Shown here: positions 1 through 10,836 of the stretch, piece after piece
How the letters are laid out: every line of letters begins with the position of its first letter
Position numbering within the stretch: the stretch's first letter is position 1
Made by a program: the position numbers and the translations under genes
The notes under the pieces: generated by a model
The model's database searches: none
The model's input: only the letters and a program-made list of their open reading frames with translations
What the model was told of the DNA's origin: nothing
Assembly (NCBI GenBank): GCA_003117195.1
Contig: BDSI01000043.1
Location: forward strand, 681,775 to 745,774
Length of the DNA: 64,000 bases
From: Eudorina sp. 2006-703-Eu-15
Taxonomy: Eukaryota; Chlorophyta; Chlorophyceae; Chlamydomonadales; Volvocaceae
Direction of reading: 5' to 3'

Positions 1-278
1 CCCGCCACCTCGCCCCTTCCCGCCACACCGCTTGAACACCGTGCACACCACCATCACCCTTGGCCGAATCCTCATCACTGAGCCACATGACCCAGACCAC
101 TATCTCTTCACACACCCTTGCTGCACACGCCCGGCCTTGCCAACTTCAAGACATGGACATGCCTTGATTCGCATTCCAGTTCTCCTCTCCCGCCAAGCTC
201 CCTGCCCCGCCCTGGCCGGTAACGGAGCTGCTCACGTCGACCCAGTCGCACTTTCCCCCTGCCCTGCCCGCAGCGCAC

Positions 279-949
279 CTGGCAACACGCCGCATCCGCC
301 ATGGTGAGGAAGCAGTGCTTGAACATGTAGTGGTTTTCGTTGGGCAGGCGGTCCACGAGATGGAAGATCTTCAGCACGGTGATGAGGCCGTACGTGACGT
401 TGGCCCACACGCACAGCCACTCGCGGCACCGCAGCCACAGGGGGCGCGCGAAGCAGTACAGCAGCACGGATCCGACGCTGATGCTCCAGAAGATCTGGAC
501 CACGAGCGTGTTGAAGGCGAAGCCATGGGCCTGGAAGGAGAGGGTGGGGGGGAGCGAGGCCCCGAGGGACGGAGAAGGTCCAGGGTTCACGGTGCGACGT
601 AGAGGGGGTGCGTGGCACAGCTAGACCAAGGAGAAGGGGTCCGTGACGGGGCGCACCGACAGACACGGGTTTGACACGAATGATGAGAGTGGACGGAGCG
701 GGGCGGCGGGTGTCTTGTGTGGGTGCCAGGCGGGGGAAGTTGGCGGTGGGGGGCCGAGCGGGTTCATGCGCCGGTGGGGGGCCGGCGCGTGTATGTGCGT
801 GTCGCGCTGTCAGTTGTGGCGTGTTCGCCCGGCTTGGGCATCGGTGTACCAGCGGCATGGAGTGACCCACCGCCAGGAAGGCGCCTTCCGTGACAGCGCG
901 GAAAATATGCCATCCGATGGTCAATTTGTACACCTCGGTGGTGAGGTAC
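279..949 (-). CDS. Partial multi-span membrane protein, two exons visible
   Basis: Exons are 949..871 and 530..279. The first follows a good acceptor (cccgcag) and ends at a gtgggt donor; the second follows a pyrimidine-rich cttccag acceptor and ends at a gtgcgc donor. The two join in phase 0 (...AFLA|AHGFAF...). The product has a span around YKLTIGWHIF and two further hydrophobic stretches (FNTLVVQIFWSISVGSVLLY; ANVTYGLITVLKIF), then ends at ...MADAACCQ. An exon upstream of 949 must supply two bases of a codon; I could not find it. The gene may continue leftward off the window, since no convincing stop exon is visible in 1-278. No family was recognised. I infer an integral membrane protein; the function is unknown. 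Confidence 0.5.
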
Positions 950-3225
950 CTGCGGGAGGTAGTTACGGGCGCCGTCGCGAGCGCGCGTTGCCAAGACAGA
1001 GGACCGTTAAGGTGCGTGCAGTTTATATGTCGTTAGAAACGGACAAAAACGATTGTCCTTGCGTCAAACAGGACGGCACTACCATGACCTCAGAAACAGA
1101 CGAGCCTGTCGACACGGCGCACTCGAGCTTTCTTACTCGCTGTAAGCGTGGCTTCGGACATCTGCCGCTGGGTTGACAGCAGCTTGAACTGCGACTGAAA
1201 GCGTGGAAGCCAGCGCCCGGACTTCCGCCCTGCGTTCCCGGCACCAGAAAGCTATGGAAAAAGTCCAGGAGATTATAAAGTCTGAAGGCGCTGCTAAAAT
1301 AATGGAACACAGCAGGGCAGCCGTGACGTCAAGAGGCGGACGGCCAAAGGACTGGCGCCCCTACCTGATGCTGATATTTTTGCGTTTGGTTCCATTGTCA
1401 TGCTGCTTTTGAAGTGGCCCATCACCATCGCAAGGGGACCCCGTAGTAGGTGGAGGACGCCGTCGTAACATTCTTTTTCAAACCATCCACAACAATCTTA
1501 AGTATCTATTTCCAGGGTGATTTGGCTGTTCCAAAGGGCAGCAACTAGTTGATAGGTGATTACACTCGCCGGGATGGATTACGCACGCAATCAACACAGA
1601 AGACGCTCATACGACCTTTAATTTCGTCAAGCATGAAAAATACAAGGTATAGGTCGAGCCAACTGATTTTCATTACCCTTTGTCGTACAAATATAACCCT
1701 GAGTGGAAGGCATGTCCCAGATATAAACGTTCGCATAACCATTGTAATATTTCCAACATGTTGTGCAATTCGCATACAATGACGCACGATAATGACGGTT
1801 GGCGCACGACAATCCCCGCTTGAAGTCATTGCCCGACGGATTACCGCTGCTGCGATCCGGATTTGCGTTACCTGGGCTTTTACGTCACGATGAGCGAGCA
1901 CGATGAGCGAGCAGAACCGCACTGACTCATCTTTCACACGTACCAACGTTCTTTGCTCACGAGTACGGTGCTGGTTACGGGGACGTAGTATGTTGCTTTA
2001 CCTGTACTGCGTCTGTCTGCGTCGATTGGATGGATAAAGAATCTGGATGCTCGAATGTGATCTGGGTTGCGACTTGGACACTTGGAACAGAATGCTTACC
2101 CGTGTCGGCCCTGCGGCGCCCGTTACCCCCAACCCTGCGCTTGCGAGTCTCCTTGGCTCAGCATGCTGATCCATATGACAGCAGATTTGCCAAAATTTAT
2201 TAAGATTAGATGAAACAGGACGGAAACCAGAGGTCGATGGCGTAGTGCTGCATCGCGCTGCCGAGGTCGCCACTGCGGGAACAATTAATGTAGGGCTGGC
2301 GCGCGCCACCTGATTGGATGGCCGTTCTGTGGTGCTTGTTGGAGCTGGTCATAGTCACGTGCGGCGCATGTGGCGGGTCACCGACGGCCTGGTGCTGCGC
2401 TCCGCCGATTCTGCGGCACCCTGCGGCACCGATGCAGCAGCAGCACGGACGGTTGGCGCATATGTGCACCTACATAAACCTCGCCCTCTTCCGTTCCCGC
2501 CGGGCTTCCGAACCTGGGCCCTCACCAGCCCATGGCTCACCAGCCGGCTGGAACACCGACTCCATCTGTACCGTTATCCTAGCCATCACACAAACTCATT
2601 CCCCTAACGTCAACCCCCAGGCATCTCCGGCTGTCTGTGGCGTCGCGTTTCAAATCCCGTGCGTGGGTCTCTGCGGGTCAGCCGGTGCAAAACTTGAACT
2701 GCTCGCAGGGAAATAGATCAAGTTACAATCAAATGCTTCTGTGACTCCTGGCGTGTCAAGACTATAATGATAAATTGATGGCGAGTTGGCGACCCAAAGG
2801 GCGCTTTGTACGGTTTTTCGGTTACCCCACCCGACAAGCCAATTTCCGTCGCCAATTTAGGCGTTCAAGCGGCTGAGCTCCCTACCTCTCCATGCAAATT
2901 TGCCTTTCTTCAGTTTGTGTTATCAAGTACAGCTCGGCGGCTGCCTTGCAGCTTTTCATAGCTAAAATACTAAAATATTGCGTGTTCCAGGCCTTGACAG
3001 ACTAAGCGACCCGCGGAAACCTTCACGCACACGCCTGCGTACACAATCCATCGTCTTTGGTGGCAAGGCCGAGGCCACTGGCCTGAGGAGGGCCAGGACG
3101 GCAACCCGGCTATGCACACAAGGGCTTCCGAGGGCATGCCTGCAAAAATATGCTCCTGAATGATCATAAAATAGAAGGCCTTACACTACTCAAAAGATTT
3201 TCGCTGCGGCGGGGAACTGAACGGG
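950..3225. other. Intergenic/unresolved stretch between divergent genes
   Basis: About 2.3 kb separates the left minus-strand membrane gene from the plus-strand gene starting at 3226. It is visibly richer in A/T than the flanking exons (especially 1450-1800 and 2720-2970). It could hold the missing 5' exons of the left gene and both promoters. An open frame at 1203-1412 (plus) contains a Lys/Glu-rich helix-like stretch, but it has no flanking splice sites that I trust. I see no convincing gene or RNA here. Confidence 0.5.
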
Positions 3226-5822
3226 ATGGAGTCTAGTGCAGCTGACAAAGACGCCAACGGCGGGCCCCCAAGCCCACCTTGTATCCTGCCAGTCAATAGC
3301 ACGTGCCAGTTGCTGCCATGTCGAAGTACTTCGGGAGCAGTCGGCTCATCGTACGACGTGCAGCGTTGTCGCGCCCACGTGGCGGCCCTGCTCGACGTCC
3401 CAGTCCACCTCCTGGCCTCCAGGCTCGTTCTCCAGTCCTTCCATCGGGCCCAGAAGGCGGCATATCGCTCTCTGTCCGCTCGGGCTCTGCGCAGTGAAGC
3501 CGGGCCGGGACACAGCGTGCTTCCGTTGTTGGTACGCCGTCGCCAAGCCGTCCGTGCCTCGTTCGAAGCCTACGCCGCCAGCGTCGCTGCCCACGGCCAT
3601 GCGGCCGTGACAGGCCGTAGCCAGGCCGACACAGCGCCGCCGTCCACCGAGAAGGACGGCGGCAGCCCCCCTCGGCCTCACGCCGGTGAGGACGGCCCAG
3701 ACGCGAGCTGCCGCACCACGGGTCCTCAAGGCCCAGCCAGGGCACCGCAAGGTGTGGGGCCGTATCCCGCGGGGGACAACGGACAGCAGGCGGCCCGCGG
3801 CGAAGCCTGGGACCAGCTCCTCGCCATAGCAACGGAGCTGGCAGCCTTCACGGTGACGCGGTCGCGGTGCCGGGCCGAGGAGGAGGCCGACGCAGCCGAG
3901 CAGGCCGCTCTGAACGACGCCGCGGCCCTGGGAGGCGCCGGGAATGCCGCCCGGAAGCGGCGGCTGCGTCAGCTGGAGCATCGGCAAGAAGTGCGACAGG
4001 ATAAGATTACGGAGTGTGCTCAGGTGGAGCGGGCGTGCATGGACGCGCTCATGGACCTCTATGAGAAGCTGTCGGTCTCGGATGTGGCGGCGGAGCTGGC
4101 GCCGGCGGCGACCTCGGCGTCTGCCGGCTGCCGTCGTGGCGATCCCGGTGGCGGCGGCGACGGCGACGACCGCTGCGGTGACGGCGACGGCGGCCCAGGC
4201 TGGCAGCGGTCGCCCGGGGCGACCCTGCTGGGGCCCGATATCCATGTGGGTACGGCATCCCGTACTGCACACTGTACGGCGGTGGTGCGCGGCCGCGGCG
4301 GCCTGCTCAAAACCGGGATTTTGGGGGGCTCGCGAGTGTCGAGAGCGGGCGAAGGACAGAAATTGTCAACGCCTGCCGCAGCGTCCGACGGGGGAACCCC
4401 ACCTGGCCCGACCCCACCTGGCCCGACCCCACCTGGCCCGGGGCCCGAGCGCACCTCAGGGTTTGCTTTACTCACTTCGACCTCCCCCTGGCCCTGCCTG
4501 ATACGGCCTCACACCCGCAGGACCCCGGGCCGACCGGCCGCGTGACGCGCGCAGTGCTCCTGATCTACTCCCTGCAGCACGCCGCCGCGTACTATGACGG
4601 CACCGACCAGTCGGCCAGGGACCTGGCCGCCGATTTCAAGTCCAAGGCCGCCGTACTGGTCACCGCCCTCCTGGAGCTTCACGGGCTGCCCTGCGTGCCG
4701 TACTCGGAGCTGACGGACCTGGCGGAAGTCATCGGCAGCCTCAAGGTGAGGCCGTGTGTGGCGGTTCCTCGGGGGCCGGGGCCCGCAACCCCCCTCCAAT
4801 TTGGGGTATGCCTGGGTTAGGGTTTCTGGGTTGAGTCTCTTTCCCTCAGGTTAACCCCGCCGGCCAGGGCCAGGCCGTCACCGGGTGCGTCGTTTTTCCA
4901 TTCGTCGTACGTTACATGCCATAGTTCGCCCGCTGCCGGTATCAGCGGGCTTCAGCCGAGTCACCGCTGGTGACCCGCGGAGGTCCGCTGTGGCATGCGT
5001 TTGTCATTTCGGTGTTGTCGGCCCGTTTTTGCTTCTCCGAGGTGGTGTGTTTGTTACAAATGAACCGCGTTAGCGCACTTGCACGCGTTCACACCCACGC
5101 CCACGGACACCGTCACGGGCGCCGCAGCTTCGGGAGCTGGCTGGGGAGCTGCCGCCGCCCCCGCGGCTGCCGGGCTGCTGCTTCAGCCTGGAGATGGCTC
5201 TGCGGCTGGTGCGGCTGGTGCGCCGCGTGGTGGCGCGCTTGGCCGACAAGCTGACCGAGGCGCAGGTGCCGTGGGTGCAGCAGGCGGAGGCGCAGGCGGC
5301 GGAAGCGGAGGCGGCTGCAACGGGCGCACTGCAGCAGGACAGCGGCGGTCCTGGCAGAGGCGCCAGCGCGCCCGCGGGTGCGGGTCGGGGCGCCGAGGCC
5401 GGGGGGGCAGGGGCAGCGGGCGCCGCCGGGCTGGCGGCGCCGCCCGGCGCTCACCGTGAAGGGGCACTGCGCGCCAACGGGCTGCGGGGTGAGCTGCTGG
5501 CGCATCGGCAGTTGCTCTGGCGCAGCGCCTGCATCTACACCAGCAGTGAGGCTGTAGGGGCGCACCTGAAGGCCGTGAGGGACGTGTCGGAGCCCGGGGG
5601 CGAGGCGGGCGGGGGCGGCGGGCAGGAGGAGGGCGCGGGCGGGGCACAGGGCGGCGAGGGGTACCCCTTGCGGGCCGCGTACAAGCACGCGTCGTGTCGT
5701 GCGGCGGCTGAGTTGCGTGAGCAGCAGGTGATGTTGGACATGGAAATCGAGAGGCTGCTGCGGGAGCAGCAGGAGCAGCAGGAGCAGCAGCTGGTGGAGG
5801 GGGAGGAGGCGGAGCAGCAGCG

Positions 5823-5853
<31 letters not shown>

Positions 5854-8800
5854 GGGCAGCAGACCATGCGCCCACAGTTCGAGTCGCAGCGGCAGCGACG
5901 GCGGCAGCAGCAGCGCAAACATCAGCGGCAAGGGCCGCCGCCGCCGCCGCAGACTGCGGCGGCGGCGGCCACGGCCGCGGCGGCGACGACGCGGCCGGAT
6001 CGTGGAGGTCGGACGGCCGACGACGCCGGAAAACGCGGCGCGGGGGCCTCCATGGGGGCGGAGGCCGAGTCGGGGCCGGGGACGGCCGCAGCTGGTGTGA
6101 CAGGCGACGCGGCGGCGTTCCTGGCTGTGGAGGTGGCCGCCTCGTCGAGCGCTGAGTTCAGAGCCCTCAGTCGACAGATGGCCGAGGCGGCCACGGTGCA
6201 TGTGGTCTGCCGGCTGCACGAGATCGTCCCGTGGGACGACTGTACGACGGCGGGTGCGGTTGGTACGGCGGCGGCCGATACGACGGCGGAGCTGTTCGCG
6301 ACGACCCCTTGGACAGCCGAGTTGGGCCCGATGGACCCAGCGCCGTCTGCGGCGGCAGCGGCGGCGCCGCCGCCGATACTTGACCTGGTGGCTCAGCACG
6401 CGGAGCTCGCCCGGGTACTGATGGCGGTTACTGTCGGCAAGGTGGGTATGCATGTGTGCAGCGTGGCATCAAACATATACACATGTATACACATGCATGC
6501 ATGTATGGGTAAGTGTGCAAGATAAACCCAGAACATTTGTGCGTGGCGAAGAAAGCCGTGTGTATGTGTGTGTATGTGTGTGTATGTGTGTCTGCGTTCA
6601 GCAAACTGTGTCCGCCGCCGATCACCCGCGGGGCCCGCTGTAATATCAATAATCAAAAGATGCGTGCAGACTCGTGTAGTTGTAGGACTGACCCGGGAGG
6701 ACCGACGGGTCCAGCCCGACAGACGCCGCAGATGACACCACCCGGGACCCGATTCACCGATATAGCCGTTGCTGGCGTCGCGCTGAGACTAGACAGCGTG
6801 CCGTGTGTATCGCCGTACAACCCCAGAACTGCAGCCGCGGGGAAGGTGGCTCAGTCCAGCGCGACGCTGTGTGCTGTCGTACAGAACGCCGCCGGACCCC
6901 TCCGTGCCTGTTGGGCGTGCACGAGTGAGGTGGCCATGCCGTAGGTGGGTTGTCCGTGTGGGTGGCAGAAGTCCGTGTGTCTAATGAGAAGCCCACCCAG
7001 AACGGCCCAGGCCGTGTGTCCTTCGGGATTTGGGTTCGGGTCTCCGAGTTCAGGGCATCGCCGCAAGAGGCGCACGGGGCGTACTTGTGGCCCCGCCGGT
7101 CCCCCACCAACGGCCGCCCCAACGGCCGCGCGCTCCTCCCCCTCCCCCTCCCCTCCCCCTCCCCCTCCCCCTCCCCCTCCCCTCCCCCTCCCCTCCCCCT
7201 CCCCCTCCCCCTCCCCCTCCCCCTCCCCTCCCCCTCCCCCTCCCCTCCCCCTCCCCCTCCCCCTCCCCCTCCCCCTCCCCCTCCCCCTCTCTGCGCTGGC
7301 AGCGCGCGCAGTCCAAACCTGCCCACCCATGATGCCTCAGATCCCTCGCTTTCCCAACGCCCCCGCGCCCCCTCCGCCTCCCTCCCTCGCCTCACCGTTC
7401 CCTCCAAATCCCCCAAACCCCAACCCAACCGGCAGTCGCGCGCCACTGTCCGGGCCCTTGGCGCCACCGCGCTGCACGCGGCCATGGCCCTTATCGGCGC
7501 GACCAACCTGCTCCTCCTGGAGGACAGGGACGTGCGGGATCACCTGCTGTATGGGGCGGACTGCCCGCGGGAGATGGTCATAGCTCGGGCCCTGGCAGCC
7601 ATCAGAGCTGGCGCGGAGAAGGGAAGCCTCGTGGCGTGGGTGCCGGAGCCGTCGACGCGCGTAGGACCGGAGCCGGCGGAAGGTGCGGGCGGCGACGGCG
7701 GAGGCGGAGGCGGCGCTGACGGCGGAGGCGGCGGCGGTGGTGGCGGTGGTGGCAGCAGGCCGGCAGTGAGTGCCGGGACGTGGGGCCTGGGAGCGTGTCC
7801 GCCTCTGCGAGCTGGAGCCGGGGGGGAGGGGCTGTGCAGCTGGGGGCCGGACTTGGGGGCTGCCACGACTAGGGGGCTGCCACGACTACGGGGCTGCCAC
7901 GTCTAGGGGGCTGCCAGGGAGGTTGTGGCGGGGGGTGGAGGATGGCGCTGGGGTGCGAGCAGGGGTAGAGAGGGGCCGGGCGTCTGGGACCTTGGGGTTG
8001 TCATCCCCGCTCGGCCCACAGACACCCCTCTTCTCTCCCTGCCCGCCCGCCTCAACTCGGCCCCTCTCCGCTCCGGTTAGCAGCGCAGTCATGCACATGT
8101 CTACCAACTTCCTATAACCCCCTTCTCGCCTCGCCCTTCCTGCCTGCCGGCTGCAGCCGCCCGCCTCGTCCTCGTCCTCGTCGTCCTCGTCGTCTCCTTC
8201 GTCGCGCCCCCGCCCCTCCCTGGAGCTGCCCCTGCACCCCGTGGACGCCGCCTGGTCGCTCCGGCTGCATGTCAAGGAGCTGACCGAATCTGAGTGCCTC
8301 GTGTGAGCATGGAAGGGGAGGGGAGGGGAGGGGAGGGGAGGGGAGGGGAGGGGAGGGGAGGGGAGGGGAGGGGAGGGGAGGGGAGGGAGGGGAGGGGAGG
8401 GGAGGGGAGGGGAGGGGAGGGGAGGGGAGGGGAGGGGAGGGAGGGGAGGGGAGGGGAGGGGAGGGGAGGGGAGGGAGGGGAGGGGAGGGGAGGGGAGGGG
8501 AGGGAGGGGAGGGGAGGGGAGGGGAGGGGAGGGGAGGGGAGGGGAGGGGAGGGGAGGGGAGGGGAGGGGAGGGGAGGGGAGGGGAGGGGAGGGGAGGGGA
8601 GGGGAGGGTGCCACACCCCGGGAGGAGAAGGGGGGGAGGGGGACCGGCTCCAGGGGTTCGTCGGTGTACACATTGATGGCTGGCTGGCTGGCTGGCTTCC
8701 TGAGTGGGTGGGTAGCTGGCTGGCTGGCTGGGTGTGGACGTGTCGATGGAGGGCGGGTGGCCGGGTGGCGGTCGGTAGCGGTCTCACCGGTGGTGGGTCC

Positions 8801-10787
8801 TATGGTAGGGGGGCCTGCAGGGGCGGGTGAGTGTCGGAGCGGAGGAGTGGCCGGTCGATGAGACGGAGTGAGTGTGTAGCCCTTTTTACCGTACGGCAAA
8901 GCAATCAGGCGACTCGAGCTGCACGGACTCCTCGGCCGCCTCGGCCGCCTTCACAGCTCCGCTGCGGCTAGGGCCCCTAGCGGCGGCGGCGGCGGCGGCG
9001 TGCGCAGCAGCAGCTGCTTCGCCCCTAGGGCTGACGCACGGGTCCGAGGCTGCTTCAAGGGCGCTGCGGTGTCGGCCATGAGGGAGCCCACACGATCACC
9101 TCCATCCCGGTGACCTGCAACTCTTGACCACCTAGCCACCCATCCCGCCCCCCCATATATATATATATATAAACATGTCTACCAATTTCCTATACCCCCC
9201 GCCCCACCAATTTCCTGTACCCCCCGCCCCCTTTGCTCACCCGGCCACCGCGGCCCCCCGGTTTATTTCTTTTTTCAATTTAACACACACACCCCGGTGA
9301 CCTGCAACCCGCAGATGGGGGAGCGGCGGTGGCGTCGGGGGCGTCGGTGGCGTCGGGGTTGCCGGCCCCGCATCAGGTTCGGCGGAGATCCGCCACCTGC
9401 TGACGGAACGTCTCGCCCTCAGCCCCCTGGTGACCATCTTGTGCACGGGCGGGCGGGCAGCCCTTGAGGAGGTCCTGCAGGCGATTGGACAGGTGTGGGG
9501 AGTGGGGTGGGGTGGGTGGGTGGGGTGACAAAAGGTGGGGCAGGGTAGAGAAAATTGGTAGACATGTTGAAGCTGCGATGCTGCCAGAGCACGGATCCGA
9601 TCGGACTTGGGTGGGCTTGGGTGGGGTTGGGGTTTGGGGGTTAGAGGAGGTTGAGCACATTTGGCCTGCCCGACCCAAACCGGTTGGCAAATGCACTGCA
9701 TTACCCATCATTCCTGCAACGAAAAGCGCATCAAAAGAGCCGAGGGACAAGGGACAAGGGAACTGCGCCACCACTGGCCCGGCATGCGAACAAACCTACA
9801 TAGGCGAGACCCGGAACCACGTCCTGCCCCAAATCCAGAAGTACCCGGGACGGACCCTAGCGACCCAAAAGGGGGGATGGGAGATGTAGGCGCGGGCGAC
9901 CACCGAGCACGGCAAATGGGTGCGACCTGGGGATGGGGCAGGAAGAAGCGGTCAGCGAGACGGGATGTATGAGACGGCCGTCAGCGCAGTTTGGTTACGT
10001 CAACCCAAGGCTGCAGGCTGCCAATGTCTAATGACACACGGTATCGAGCCGTCGCGCTGTTTCCCCGCGGCAACCCCCCCCCCCTTCCTCGACCGCTATC
10101 TCATCAAACCCCCCTCAAACCACCACCACCACCACCACCACCACACACAACCGCACACAGAGCGGAATTCTCGCTAAACGCACCTCGCGGGGTATCTAAA
10201 CGCACCTCGCGGGGTATCTAAACGCACCTCGCGGGTATCTAAACACACCTCGCCCAACACGCCTGTCGCGTCCGCCGCAGCTCCAGACGGAGGCGCACCG
10301 CACCGGCGCGGCGCTGCACGTGGTGCCGGTGCTGCGGGGGCCCCTCGCGCCCCGGATACGAGAGGCGGCCAAGCGAGTCGTGGCGGGCTACTGCGGCAAA
10401 TTCCCAGCCCGGGGCGGCGCCGCGGCCCGATTGGACCTCGTCCCCGGATGGAAGGCGGCGTGGAGCGTCGCCATCAACCAGGCCATCTGTCGTGCTCTGG
10501 GCGTGTTGCCTGAACAGGACGTGTCGCTGGCGCGGGTGGCGCCGCTGCTGAGTGGCGCCGGCGCGGCGGCCCTGGGGGAGGGCGCGCTGCGGCAGTACCT
10601 CGACAGCGGGGGCCTTGTGTTCGCAGACAAGCGAGACAAGTTGACGCTGGTGGTGATGCGGCTGGGGCCGAGGGGGACGGCGGTCTCTCGCCGGGGCGGG
10701 GAGGAGGGGCAGGAGGGGCGCCTGGCGGAGCTGTGGGCGGCTGCAGCGGCGCCGGGGGGGCCCGCGGAGGGCGCCGAAGCGGTCTAA
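3226..10787 (+). CDS. Uncharacterised 1239-residue protein, 7 exons
   Basis: Exons are 3226..4245, 4521..4745, 5128..6441, 7436..7765, 8157..8302, 9315..9492 and 10281..10787 (TAA). All junctions are GT-AG and phase-consistent, and the total of 3720 nt gives 1239 aa. The start is the first ATG of the open frame (MESSAADKDANGG). Residues about 45-125 form a charged helical segment (RLVLQSFHRAQKAAYRSLS). A second helical, Glu/Arg-rich segment covers about 205-285. Exon 2 encodes a compact helical block (AVLLIYSLQHAAAYYDG). Exon 3 carries a Gln/Glu-rich coiled-coil-like tract at about residues 610-660. Exons 6-7 encode an ordered C-terminal domain (LLTERLALSPLVTILCTGGR, then HVVPVLRGPLAPRIREAAKR). 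No transmembrane segment is evident. I do not recognise the family. The boundaries of exon 1 (3') and exon 5 are the least certain. Confidence 0.72.
6555..6595. repeat. (TGTG/TATG)n microsatellite in an intron
   Basis: A run of gtgtgtatgtgtgtgtatg lies in intron 3 of the 3226-10787 gene, just before a repeat-element end at 6613-6650. Confidence 0.8.
6613..6650 (+). mobile_element. Possible 3' end of a dispersed retroelement
   Basis: The segment carries cccgcggggcccgctgtaa followed by an AT-rich tail (tatcaataatcaaaag). A near-identical terminus (cccgcggggtccgctgtaa) with an AT-rich ataatgataataa tail occurs at 39824-39860. A shared end next to different simple A/T tails is typical of the 3' ends of target-primed retroelements. 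The 5' part is not delimited. Confidence 0.35.
7134..7290. repeat. C-rich (ccctcccc)n array in an intron
   Basis: About 155 bp of almost pure C with interspersed T lies in intron 3 of the gene at 3226-10787. The minus strand is therefore a run of G4-5 tracts and is strongly G-quadruplex-prone. All six frames stay open through it as Pro/Ser/Leu or Gly/Glu/Arg repeats; this is a composition artefact. Confidence 0.9.
7855..7919. repeat. Short tandem repeat, about 17 bp x 4
   Basis: Four copies of gggggctgccacgacta with minor changes lie in intron 4 of the 3226-10787 gene. Confidence 0.75.
8315..8608. repeat. (GGGGA)n array, about 290 bp, in an intron
   Basis: An almost uninterrupted ggggaggggagg array, with occasional three-G units, lies in intron 5 of the 3226-10787 gene, starting about a dozen bases after the exon-5 donor. 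It is G-rich on the transcribed gene's sense strand, so the pre-mRNA itself carries dozens of G4 tracts. Confidence 0.92.
9155..9173. repeat. (AT)n microsatellite
   Basis: Consecutive at dinucleotides (catatatatatatatata) lie in intron 5 of the 3226-10787 gene. Confidence 0.8.
10174..10254. repeat. 22-bp tandem repeat, about 3.5 copies
   Basis: The unit cgcacctcgcggggtatcta plus aa is repeated just upstream of the last-exon acceptor at 10280. A (cca)n run precedes it at about 10120-10143. Confidence 0.8.
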
Positions 10788-10831
10788 AGGTGTGGGCGGA
10801 CGAGGACCCAAAGGAGTGCCCAGACAGGGTG

Positions 10832-10836
10832 TGTAA
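10832..10836 (+). terminator. TGTAA poly(A) signal candidate
   Basis: The pentamer TGTAA, the usual volvocine polyadenylation signal, lies 45 bp after the TAA at 10785-10787. A second copy is at 11294-11298. Either could end the transcript. Confidence 0.45.

Noticed and set aside
1560..1946. 128-codon minus-strand frame upstream of the left gene
   Set aside because: A/T-rich, non-biased codon use, no domain and no splice link to the exons at 279-949.
5113..6453. 446-codon Arg/Leu-rich frame on the minus strand
   Set aside because: Antisense shadow of exon 3 of the plus-strand gene; third-position GC bias keeps it open.
7886..8117. Exon between 7886 and 8117
   Set aside because: The flanking exons (ending 7765, starting 8157) join in phase 0 without it, and this stretch contains an intron-type tandem repeat.
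8294..8899. Gly/Glu/Arg and Ser/Pro/Leu repeat proteins on both strands
   Set aside because: Composition artefact of the (GGGGA)n array in an intron.
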